Assembly: GCA_048594975.1 (NCBI GenBank)
Contig: JBMDXQ010000081.1
Coordinates: 1-8,907 of the forward strand
Direction of reading: 5' to 3'
Length of the DNA stretch: 8,907 nt
Source: JBMDXB01 sp048594975
GTDB lineage: Bacteria; Acidobacteriota; Vicinamibacteria; Vicinamibacterales; 2-12-FULL-66-21
This document shows, one piece after another, positions 1 through 5,967 of this stretch (position 1 is its first letter; every line of letters begins with the position of its first letter). A program made the translations under genes and the position numbers. Under the pieces are notes generated by a model. That model ran no database searches. It saw only the letters and a list, made by a program, of their open reading frames with translations, and was not told the DNA's origin.

Positions 1-473
1 ATCACCTGACCGGGCGCTCGATCGTAGTACTCCTTGGCGAGGGCAGGGAACTCTCGCGCCTCGCCGATTAACAGGCGACGAAGCGCCACAACCTCCTGCC
101 GCAGGACACTGAGCGCCAGCCGCTTGCCGAGATCGTCGAGCATGGTTCCCACATTCGAAGCAGTGGTCGGAACCGTAAACACGTCGCGCAGGTTCCGAGC
201 GAATGCCGATGCGTAGGCGGTCACATCCGCGACGATCTCGGTGAAGAGCGCCGCTTTGTCAGCGTAGTTGTTGTAGACGGTGCGCTTGGTGAGACCTGCC
301 TGCGCCGCGACCTCCTCCAGGGTCGTGCCTGCGTAGCCTTTGCGCAGGAACAAGGTGCGCCCGGCTTTGAGCACGGCAGCGCGGGATCTGATGACACGCG
401 GATCGTTCGCTCGCGGCCCCAGGAAGCGGCGCCGACCGCGCCGGTGGGAGGTTCGAGCTGATATTTTACTCAT
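1..473 (-). CDS. TetR/AcrR-family repressor with AefR-like C-terminal domain (3' end outside window)
   Basis: Read on the minus strand from the ATG at 473, an open frame of 157 codons runs off the left edge. Residues about 30-80 form a TetR DNA-binding domain: TLEEVAAQAGLTKRTVYNNY is a textbook TetR helix-turn-helix, followed by ADKAALF. Residues about 125-155 (QEVVALRRLLIGEAREFPAL, then AKEYYDRAPG) match the ligand-binding domain of AefR-like repressors (TetR_C_7 type). The first 25 residues are Arg-rich, as is common before TetR headpieces. It is divergent from the membrane protein that starts near 525, with about 50 bases between them, so that gene and itself are the obvious targets. The family binds small ligands that release it from DNA; the ligand is unknown. 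The family call is firm; the exact C-terminus is not visible. Confidence 0.93.
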   Translation of the reverse strand, partial: MSKISARTSHRRGRRRFLGPRANDPRVIRSRAAVLKAGRTLFLRKGYAGTTLEEVAAQAGLTKRTVYNNYADKAALFTEIVADVTAYASAFARNLRDVFTVPTTASNVGTMLDDLGKRLALSVLRQEVVALRRLLIGEAREFPALAKEYYDRAPGQV

Positions 474-483
474 GAGTGAAATA
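462..483. promoter_or_regulatory. Palindromic operator over the TetR start codon
   Basis: The 20 bases ATTTTACTCATGAGTGAAAT (463-482) form an inverted repeat with 9 of 10 pairs complementary; the flanking t462/a483 also pairs, giving 10 of 11. Its centre is the TetR ATG itself (471-473 on the minus strand). TetR regulators usually bind short palindromes in the divergent spacer next to their own gene, so this is the likely autoregulatory site, which could also control the divergent DUF998 gene. The palindrome is seen directly; binding is inferred. Confidence 0.6.
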
Positions 484-524
484 GTATCGCGGAGAGAAAC
501 TTAAGTAGTCGCATGGAGGGGCAT

Positions 525-1235
525 ATGGAATCCGGCGTGCGGGTCGACGCGACGGCGGGACACCAGAGTGAATCCGGATTCCGCCGTGACGCGGCGGTCA
601 CACGTTCACTGCTCGGCTACGGCGTGATCGTTGGGCCGTTCTATCTCATCGTCGGATTGTTGCAGGCTTTCCTCCGCGACGGCTTCGACCTGGCGCGCCA
701 CTCGCTCAGTGGGCTCGCCAACGGACCGGCTGGATGGATTCAGACCGGGAATCTCGCGCTCAGCGGCCTCATGGTGCTCGCGGCGGCGGTAGGGTTCGCG
801 CGCACATTGGCATCACGCGCTGTCAGCTGGTCACTCGGTGCATTCGGCATGGGGATGATCGTCGCCGCCGTCTTTCCGGCGGACCCGGTTGATGGCTTTC
901 CGCCGGGCACGCCCGAGGGCTTTCCTGCCTCGATCAGCGCCGCCGGTCTCGTGCTCTTCATCGCAGGCGCGACCGGCTTCATCTCCCTCGCCATCAGCTG
1001 CTTCGCCTCAGCGCGCGCGATGTCGCGCCGGAGCATGCCTGGGCTTGCCCGCATCTCGTTTGGCGCCGGCTCAGCGGTGCTGCTCGGCTTCTTTGGCGGC
1101 GCGGCGCTCGCGACGGGATCGCTGGGGATTCTGGGCATCTGGTTCAGCGTCGTGGTTGGCTGGGCGTGGCTGGCGGTCATGTCGCTGCACCTGTACCGCG
1201 TGTCGCCGGACCCGAACTGCACGCCATCTCGATGA
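525..1235 (+). CDS. DUF998-type integral membrane protein
   Basis: A 236-residue very hydrophobic protein with about six membrane segments separated by short loops. The first begins near LLGYGVIVGPFYLIVGLLQA, followed by the polar stretch DGFDLARHSLSGLANGPAGW, which resembles the conserved 'R-H-x-x-S-x-L' region of DUF998 proteins. Later segments carry FPADPVDGFPPGTP between helices and another small-residue-rich helix pair at the C-terminus. I prefer the ATG at 525 over the in-frame ATG at 513, because GGAGG at 515-519 lies 5 bases before 525. The function of DUF998 proteins is not established. It is divergent from the TetR repressor and is the best candidate for its target. Base composition is like its neighbours, and no disruption is seen. 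Confidence 0.8.
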   Translation: MESGVRVDATAGHQSESGFRRDAAVTRSLLGYGVIVGPFYLIVGLLQAFLRDGFDLARHSLSGLANGPAGWIQTGNLALSGLMVLAAAVGFARTLASRAVSWSLGAFGMGMIVAAVFPADPVDGFPPGTPEGFPASISAAGLVLFIAGATGFISLAISCFASARAMSRRSMPGLARISFGAGSAVLLGFFGGAALATGSLGILGIWFSVVVGWAWLAVMSLHLYRVSPDPNCTPSR

Positions 1236-1425
1236 GGCGTGAAGCCCTCGGCAACTGGGTGAAGTGGATTGCGAACAGGTTTCCATTCTTACAAGACTAC
1301 GAGTTGGCCAGCTGTGATGATGGCGTGGTTGCGGAGCGCGACCGTCACGTGGCGCCGAGAGAGCAGGTAGAAGTGTTTCGCTCGGCGCGTAGCCGACGTT
1401 ACGCCTTCAGCAAGACGAGGCCTAT

Positions 1426-1893
1426 ATGGCGAACGACGAGACGAAGCCAATGTGGGATGCCCCTGACATCGTGCCTACGCTCGACTACACAGATGTACCT
1501 CGCGCCGTCGAATGGCTGGCACGGGTCTTCGGCTTTCGCGAGCGCGCCGAGGCGCGGCTCACGTGGCCGGGCGGGAGCATGACGTGGCTGGAGGCCGGAG
1601 GCGGCCTCGTCCATGTCTCCACGCACGATGAGACGTGGCCGCAAGCCGAAAGCGGAGCGACGTCTGGTGTGGTGATGAAGGTGTATGTCGAGGACGTTGA
1701 TCGACACTTCGCACGCGCGAAGGCTGAAGGCGCCAGGATTGTGCAAGAACCGCAAGACGGATTCTGGGGAGGCCGGACCTACCGGTCGCTGGATCCTCAG
1801 GGGCATCGATGGGAGATTTCGCAGCGCGGGCGCGACCTCGCTGCCGAGCGGTGGCGACTGCCTCCCGGGTTGACGCGCGGCGTCTCCCAATAG
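1426..1893 (+). CDS. VOC-fold (glyoxalase/bleomycin-resistance-like) protein
   Basis: A 155-residue cytoplasmic protein of the vicinal oxygen chelate fold. The opening strand and helix read PTLDYTDVPRAVEWLARVFG (residues 17-36). The second module reads VYVEDVDRHFARAKAEGARI, then FWGGRTYRSLDPQGHRWEIS, the usual 'D-P-x-G-H-x-W' ending of PhnB-like and bleomycin-resistance-like members. The family binds a divalent metal and performs isomerisation, ring cleavage or drug sequestration; the substrate cannot be read from sequence. GAGG at 1417-1420 sits 5 bases before the ATG. It is followed after 17 bases by the amidohydrolase, and a second, exported VOC protein lies at the end of the same cluster, so the set probably works as one transcript. 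Confidence 0.88.
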   Translation: MANDETKPMWDAPDIVPTLDYTDVPRAVEWLARVFGFRERAEARLTWPGGSMTWLEAGGGLVHVSTHDETWPQAESGATSGVVMKVYVEDVDRHFARAKAEGARIVQEPQDGFWGGRTYRSLDPQGHRWEISQRGRDLAAERWRLPPGLTRGVSQ

Positions 1894-1910
1894 TCCTGCG
1901 GGCCGAGGTC

Positions 1911-2955
1911 ATGAACCGTTTTCGAATCTCGCTTGTGGCAATGCTCGGCGCCGTCGGCGTGCTCGCGCTGCAATACGCCGACGGACGATGGGGCGGCGCG
2001 GCGCGGAACCGGCAGCGCTTCGTTCGACTACTCGCCGTGGCGCTGACGGGACGGTCGTCACGGAGACTCGGCGCGCAGCTCAATTGCGTCGATGTCCTGT
2101 TGGCGGGAGGCGCCGTCTTGATCCTGGCCGTTGCCCTGGGGCCGACCACTCGAGCTGTTGCGGCTCAATCACCGCTCTTCGACTCGCATGTCCATCTGTG
2201 GAATGGCGAGGCGTCACTTCGGGCGTATGAGGAGCAACTGAAGGAAGGGCGGCAGGAGGCGGTGGGCATCGGCGCCATGTGGTTCGGCGGTCCGAACCAA
2301 GCGCTCGCGGGACGGCCCGCCCAAATTCGGGCGGGCAACGATGGCATCATCGTGCTGGCGACGAAGGACCCCAAGATAACGCCAATCGCTACTGTCCACC
2401 CTTATGACGGTTCGGCTGCCGTGGCGGAGCTGGAGCGGGTCGCGGCCCAGGGCATTAGAGTCCTCAAGCTCCACCCGCACACCCAGCAGTTTGATCTCAT
2501 CGATCCGCGCGTGCTAACGATCGTCCGGCGCGCCGGGGAGCTCGGCGTGTTTGTGCTGATTGACAATGCGAGTATTCTGCCTGGCGACAACGAGAAGCTG
2601 TTCAATCTTGCGACTCAAGGCTCCAGACACCAAGCTTATCTTCACGCATTTGGGCGGGATGAATTTCCGCTTCTGGAATGTCCTCAAGGCTGCGCGGACC
2701 GCCCAAGGCCTATTTGGCGACAACATCTACTTCGACATTTCGGCGATCGTTGTGCTGGTCGCCGATTCGCCTCTCGAGGACGAATTCGTCTGGACGATGC
2801 GCAATGTCGGCATCAACCGCGTACTACTGGGCTCGGATTATCCGCAGTATTCGCTTGAGCAGAATGTGCGCGCACTTAGCCGCTTGGCCCTGGACGAACA
2901 GGAGATAGCGAAGATCCGCTACGAGAACGCTAGCGCACTGTTTCGGCTGCGGTGA
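1911..2955 (+). pseudogene. Exported amidohydrolase-2 family protein, broken by a one-base insertion near 2616-2620
   Basis: Two overlapping frames together give one amidohydrolase of about 347 residues. The first frame, from the ATG at 1911 (AGG just upstream), has an N-terminal export region: a short hydrophobic stretch, then a second one ending near AVAAQ. Next is the metal motif FDSHVHLW (His93, His95), followed by VLKLHPHTQQF. After LPGDNEKLFNLAT the frame is lost. The second frame resumes exactly where expected with APDTKLIFTHLGG, then NIYFDISA and the C-terminal metal Asp in LLGSDYPQYS, ending at the TGA at 2953-2955. Removing one base near 2616-2620 (ACTCAAG) rejoins them. These TIM-barrel enzymes hydrolyse or decarboxylate small substrates using a metal. 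Where ACMSD-type members carry a metal His on the fifth strand, this protein reads VFVLIDN. The shift may be real decay or a sequencing error. Confidence 0.85.
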
Positions 2956-2998
2956 CGCGGCAGGTGTCGGCTCGAGCGACTGAGGTGAGGATAGGACG

Positions 2999-3124
2999 AT
3001 GCGACAACGGTTCAACTACAGCTACGGCATCGATATGCATTGGAAAGACCTGCGCGCCTTGCCAGAGGACCACAGCGCCCTACTTGCGGGCATTGAACAA
3101 CCAGGAGCTTCTGATGACACGTAG
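2999..3124 (+). CDS. Small ORF of 41 codons, unknown
   Basis: An ATG at 2999 preceded by purine-rich GAGGTGAGGATAGGACG starts a 41-codon ORF ending at the TAG at 3122-3124. It overlaps the first codons of the exported VOC gene by 11 bases, which would allow translational coupling. The beginning, RFNYSYGIDMHWKDLRAL, vaguely resembles the first helix of SnoaL-like proteins (pattern 'Y-x-Y-x-x-D-x-R-D-W-x-x-L'), so it may be the stub of a lost SnoaL-like gene instead of a working peptide. I do not recognise the rest. It fills most of the gap between the amidohydrolase and the VOC gene. Low certainty that it is a real product. Confidence 0.3.
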   Translation: MRQRFNYSYGIDMHWKDLRALPEDHSALLAGIEQPGASDDT

Positions 3125-3587
3125 CCTAATGCTCGCTTCAGCCACATTCGTCGCCGGCGTAGCTCTTGGTGTCTTTGCCGCGACTGCGCCGATGGCATCA
3201 GCATCGCAACGAGAAGCCGCCAGGCGGGTTCACTATCTCGAAGTCGTCACCAGAGATGTCGACGCGGTCATTGCCGCGTATTCGTCGGCAATCAGTCTGC
3301 AATTCGGTGCACCAGACACTCGACTCGGCGGGGCGCGCACGGCTCCTTTGGCTGGCGGCGGACTGGTGGGGGTCCGGGCGCCTCTCCGTGGGGACGAGGA
3401 TCCGGTGGTGCGGCCTTACTGGCTCGTGCCCGACATTGAAGCGGCACTGGCCGCGGCGGTCCGCCTCGGCGGGCAGACCGCCCATGCACCGTTGGAGATT
3501 CCAGGGCACGGAACGTTTGCCATCTATTATCAAGGCGGCAACGACCACGGTCTCTGGCAGCTGCCCGCTCAGCGCAAGAAGGACTGA
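3114..3587 (+). CDS. Exported VOC-fold protein
   Basis: The chosen ATG at 3114 has AGGAG at 3103-3107, 6 bases upstream, and gives 157 residues; longer in-frame starts would read through non-coding-like sequence. Residues 1-30 are a signal peptide: MTRS, hydrophobic LMLASATFVAGVALGVFAA, then a cleavage-like ASAS. The mature part has a VOC module pair: HYLEVVTRDVDAVIAAY at about 40-56, then PYWLVPDIEAALAAAVRLGG at about 101-120, and the ending IYYQGGNDHGLWQL, close to the 'E-H-G-L-W-Q' ending of many VOC proteins. It should act in the periplasm, like the exported amidohydrolase upstream. Its stop is separated by one base from the minus-strand TrmO remnant that begins at 3589, so the transcripts converge. 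The substrate is unknown. Confidence 0.82.
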   Translation: MTRSLMLASATFVAGVALGVFAATAPMASASQREAARRVHYLEVVTRDVDAVIAAYSSAISLQFGAPDTRLGGARTAPLAGGGLVGVRAPLRGDEDPVVRPYWLVPDIEAALAAAVRLGGQTAHAPLEIPGHGTFAIYYQGGNDHGLWQLPAQRKKD

Positions 3588-3588
3588 C

Positions 3589-3850
3589 CTACCACTCGCC
3601 AACCGGACCCAATACCGGCTCGAGATCGAGCACAGGAGTGCCATCCACCGCCTCGAGGTTGCCGACGCGAACGCGAGTCGCGCGATGTCGATGATCTGCA
3701 CGCGATGAAGTCCTATCGGATCCGGGCGATCGGCGGAGCGCGTGCTGAACACCCCTCCGGCGGGCTGACCGTGTTGTCCCTCGGATGGATCGACATGTGC
3801 GGTCGACGACGGGAGAAATCACGAGGAGGCGCTCGACAAATGCAATGAGC
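3589..3850 (-). pseudogene. trmO: Remnant of a TrmO/TsaA-type tRNA m6t6A37 methyltransferase (C-terminal part)
   Basis: Three minus-strand frames must be joined to see it. The middle one reads VFSTRSADRPDPIGLHRVQI, which is the TrmO/TsaA signature 'G-V-F-A-T-R-S-P-x-R-P-N-P-I-G-L'. A different frame continues with VRVGNLEAVDGTPVLDLEPV and stops at 3589, matching the conserved 'L-D-A-x-D-G-T-P-V-L-D-I-K-P' ending. Upstream, SIHPRDN matches the 'V-H-P-R' that precedes the signature. One base seems lost near 3680-3683, one in the C run at 3752-3756 and one near 3790. The N-terminal part of the enzyme is absent, so this is a 5'-truncated and frameshifted remnant. TrmO methylates t6A37 in some tRNAs using S-adenosylmethionine. 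The family is clear from the motifs; the left half near 3800-3850 is uncertain. Confidence 0.75.
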
Positions 3851-3853
3851 GAT

Positions 3854-4398
3854 TCAGGACACACCCTCGAGACCTGCAAGATCGAGCCGCGCGAGACGTT
3901 CCGGGTCGAGGAAGCAGTCAATCTCGACGATTGTGCCGCGCGCAACCGTAAAGCCAATCGCCATGATGGCCCGCTGGTTGGCCATGACGATCACCCCGCA
4001 GCACCGTTGACGAGCGCAGGAGTCTTGATTGCGGCTGGCTGCGCAGACGTGATCGCAGTACGCGCGAGTTCGGGCGCTCCACGGCGAACGAACGACCGCG
4101 CAGGTTGTCGTTCCCAGCCATCCACTCGCAGCACGACGTCAGGATCCAGCACGGCCACGGGCGCGTCAAAGGCGCCGAGGTACGCCGCGGCGACGAACGC
4201 ATCGGACTACCTGTCGCTGACGAGCGAGGTCGGGGTCTGGAGGCGGGGCGGCTGCACCGTGCACGCGTCGCCTCGCACGGCTGGCGAGCTGTCTCGCTGC
4301 GGTCGCTGAGCGCCCCACCATGGGTGTGATCTGATTGAACGGTACATCGACCAGGTCGTGCAGGACGAAGGCCAGTCGCTCGGCTGGACGAGCTCACG
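3854..4398 (-). pseudogene. Remnant of a SigJ/ECF41-type sigma factor with SnoaL-like C-terminal domain
   Basis: The minus strand encodes a sigma region 4: PAERLAFVLHDLVDVPFNQI then MVGRSATAARQLASRARRRV, which is the ECF41/SigJ consensus. After DPDLARQRQVV the frame shifts (one extra base near 4204-4206) into DAFVAAAYLGAFDA and VAVLDPDVVLRVDGWERQP, the SnoaL-like domain fused to these sigma factors. It runs to PALVNGAAG, where a base is missing in the C run near 3994-3998 (G on the coding strand). The last frame gives AIMAIGFTVARGTIVEIDCF, then DPERLARLDLAG, and stops at 3854. Region 2, which would contact the -10 element, is absent, and an in-frame TGA precedes ARPAERL. It is therefore a 5'-truncated, frameshifted relic. 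ECF41 genes often sit beside carboxymuconolactone decarboxylase-like genes; none is seen here. Confidence 0.8.
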
Positions 4399-4681
4399 GT
4401 TCACGTGTATTCAGGTTCCGTCGCGGATGGGAGCCGACCCTGGCGCCGCACGTGGCTCGGCAGCTGACTGAGTGCGGCTTGACCCGCAAATCGCGAGGGC
4501 GCCTCAACGAAATCGTCGGAAGTGATCGAGGGACATTGGGAGGTCCGACACAGTTTGCACGACGCTTGCCGTCGCACACTTCAAACAGTTGAATACAAAA
4601 GAGATGGCCGGGCGACTCAGGAATCGGCGACGTGTGGGATAATCTGTTCGCAACCGCTCGCAAGTCGTTCATTCTAAAGAC
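4399..4681. other. No recognisable gene
   Basis: Between the sigma-factor remnant and the tRNA-Ser half I find no protein with family-like motifs on either strand; the ORFs here have no start context and no recognisable domain. The sequence is lower in GC towards 4590-4680. The only support for function is the extended -10 promoter near 4635-4643, listed separately. The missing region 2 of the sigma factor is not found here, so the truncation junction lies at about 4398-4410. Confidence 0.5.
4635..4643 (+). promoter_or_regulatory. Extended -10 promoter for the tRNA-Ser fragment
   Basis: TGGGATAAT is an extended -10 element (TG, one base, then GATAAT at 4638-4643). Transcription would start near 4650, about 30 bases before the first tRNA base at 4682, which is normal spacing for a tRNA gene. 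No TTGACA-like -35 is seen at the expected distance. It suggests that the former tRNA-Ser gene kept its native promoter when its 3' half was lost. Confidence 0.4.
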
Positions 4682-4720
4682 GGAGAGATGTCCGAGTGGT
4701 TGAAGGAGCACGCTTGGAAA
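4682..4720 (+). tRNA. 5' half of tRNA-Ser(GGA), broken in the anticodon loop
   Basis: The 39 bases are a standard tRNA-Ser start: acceptor strand GGAGAGA, TG, D-arm TCCGAGTGGTTGAAGGA, then GCACGC leading into the anticodon loop TTGGAAA with anticodon GGA. The matching anticodon stem strand (GCGTG), the long variable arm, the TTCGAAT loop and the 3' acceptor strand are all missing: after 4720 the sequence turns to TTGATTCCGG. The gene is therefore exactly half, with the break at the 3' edge of the anticodon loop, a frequent crossover position for tyrosine integrases that use tRNA genes. The part left is certain; how the rest was lost is inference. Confidence 0.85.
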
Positions 4721-4892
4721 TTGATTCCGGTCGCGCTCAATAACGCACGACGACACGCACCGACGCATTCTCCATCAACGATTTCCCGCAACAACGATCT
4801 GCATCAAAGTGCCCCTGTAGATCGCGGTATTTGACCGGGGTTTCACGGGGTATCTGACACAGTTCTGACACAGAACGAGTTCCAATTAACAA
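4721..4892. other. Junction segment after the tRNA-Ser half, with 11-bp-period direct repeat
   Basis: This segment joins the half tRNA to the stop of the hydrolase. It carries TCTGACACAG twice in direct orientation (4853-4862 and 4864-4873), one helical turn apart; the second copy plus its neighbours also makes a small hairpin, TTCTG-ACA-CAGAA at 4863-4875. No coding region is recognised. The repeat lies about 130 bases from the tRNA break, where integrase arm-binding repeats would be expected, but it may also be a chance duplication. Confidence 0.4.
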
Positions 4893-5822
4893 TCATGACT
4901 TCGCGAACGCGAGAAGATCGCTGGTCAAACGCGTCATGTGCGTGACGAACAGACCGTGCGGCGCTCCTTCGTAGACAGTCAATCGCGCCCCAGGAATCAC
5001 TTTCGCGGTCGGTCTGCCCGTCAGCTCGAGAGGCGCGGACATGTCTTTGTCGCCGTGTATCACCAGGGATGGAACGCGGATTTGTGGTAACTCAGCGCGG
5101 AAGTCGGTCCCTGTCATGATCCGGCTGCAATCGATGATCGCCTTCAGCGAATTGCCGAGCATCAGCATTCGGACCCAGTCCTGAATCTGCGGGGAAGTCT
5201 CCGGAACGAAGAAGGATGTCCGGTTGTCTTCCAGCCACTTTGGATAATCGCGCAGGAGTGCCTGGCGAAACGCGTCGAACCGTTCGGCAGGGATACCGCC
5301 TGGATTGTCCGGTGTGCGTGTGGGAAACGGCGTCGCCGAAGGAGCAACGAAGACCAACCGTGCGATCCTTTTTGCACCATGCCGCGTGAGATACCGAACC
5401 ATCTCGCCTGAGGCCATCGACATCCCGACGAGCGTGACGTCACGCAGGTCCAAAGTGTCGAGGATAGTTGCCAAATCGTCGGCGAGCGTGTCGTAATCGA
5501 ACCCCCGACCTGAATCGCTCGAACGTCCGTGGCCGCGCCGATCGAACGCGACGCACCGCATCCCCTGTTCGCACAAAGGAACCATCTGGTATGCCCACAT
5601 GTCGGAGGGGAGGGCCCAGGCGGCCAGAAACATAATTGGCACGCCAGTTCCCCAATCCCTGAAGAAGAGGCGCTCTCCGTCGCGAAGACCAATGTATGGC
5701 CGCGACGTTTGGGCGGCCACCGTGCTTCTCGGCGACTGCGAGGCGTTCGCTCTCATCGAGCCAAATACACCTGTTGTGGCTGCGACCGAAGCCGCGACCT
5801 TCAGCACGTCTCGTCGTTCCAT
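4893..5822 (-). CDS. Tat-exported alpha/beta hydrolase (non-haem chloroperoxidase-like)
   Basis: I start it at the ATG at 5822, because AGGAGG (minus strand of 5831-5836) lies 8 bases upstream; this gives 309 residues. The N-terminus MERRDVLKVAASVAATTGVF is a twin-arginine signal (RRDVLK followed by a hydrophobic stretch), so it is exported folded. The core is an alpha/beta hydrolase: CVAFDRRGHGRSSDSGRGFD at about 90-109, nucleophile elbow GMSMASGE with Ser135, acid in HGDKDMSAPLELTGR (probably Asp260) and base in GAPHG (His289). This arrangement is that of cofactor-free haloperoxidase/esterase relatives. Unusually, the elbow reads GMSMA instead of GHSMG, and the usual HG oxyanion motif is replaced by AAWALPSDMW. 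It is divergent from the XRE regulator with a 145-base spacer that holds a likely operator, so it is probably that regulator's target. Confidence 0.9.
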   Translation of the reverse strand: MERRDVLKVAASVAATTGVFGSMRANASQSPRSTVAAQTSRPYIGLRDGERLFFRDWGTGVPIMFLAAWALPSDMWAYQMVPLCEQGMRCVAFDRRGHGRSSDSGRGFDYDTLADDLATILDTLDLRDVTLVGMSMASGEMVRYLTRHGAKRIARLVFVAPSATPFPTRTPDNPGGIPAERFDAFRQALLRDYPKWLEDNRTSFFVPETSPQIQDWVRMLMLGNSLKAIIDCSRIMTGTDFRAELPQIRVPSLVIHGDKDMSAPLELTGRPTAKVIPGARLTVYEGAPHGLFVTHMTRLTSDLLAFAKS

Positions 5823-5884
5823 TCCTGCTTCCTCCTCGCGAGTGTTCCGAGGCCAAGCATCGTGCGGTGCAGTCACGCTGCGCA

Positions 5885-5933
5885 ATTACCTGCGATGTCA
5901 TGCCGTCCTATGGCGCATTACCTCAAAGGTAAT
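5885..5933. promoter_or_regulatory. Probable operator: three copies of ATTACCT in the hydrolase/XRE spacer
   Basis: ATTACCT occurs at 5885-5891 and 5917-5923, and its reverse complement AGGTAAT at 5927-5933. The last two form a perfect 7-bp inverted repeat with a 3-base centre (CAA). The first two, both preceded by GCGCA or GCGCAA, start 32 bases apart, about three helical turns. They lie in the spacer of a divergent regulator/enzyme pair, 35-83 bases before the XRE start, the usual place for an autoregulated operator. Repeats are seen directly; binding by the XRE protein is inferred. Confidence 0.55.
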
Positions 5934-5967
5934 AGTGACGGCGCCATGGACGGCCTTATGATTGGAC

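Noticed and set aside
1236..1425. Possible small gene between DUF998 and the first VOC protein
   Set aside because: Only frame shadows are present; no start with a ribosome site and no recognisable motif.
1809..1910. Longer start of the amidohydrolase from 1809
   Set aside because: It lies wholly within the VOC gene in another frame; the ATG at 1911 gives an N-terminal hydrophobic segment and normal spacing.
2952..3113. Longer start of the exported VOC protein (211 residues)
   Set aside because: The added 54 residues have no family match and would place the signal peptide inside the protein; the ATG at 3114 has its own AGGAG.
3785..4397. Overlapping ORFs on both strands (up to 174 codons) as possible genes
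   Set aside because: They are shadows of the frameshifted sigma-factor remnant; none has domain-like sequence of its own.
4393..4768. Minus-strand ORF of 124 codons across the tRNA-Ser half
   Set aside because: It covers the antisense of the tRNA and a non-coding segment, and shows no family motif.
4682..4775. A complete but divergent tRNA-Ser ending at TTCTCC near 4768-4773
   Set aside because: The distance of about 92 bases fits, but there is no TTCGAAT loop, no variable arm and no anticodon 3' stem; the acceptor-like TCTCC is probably chance.
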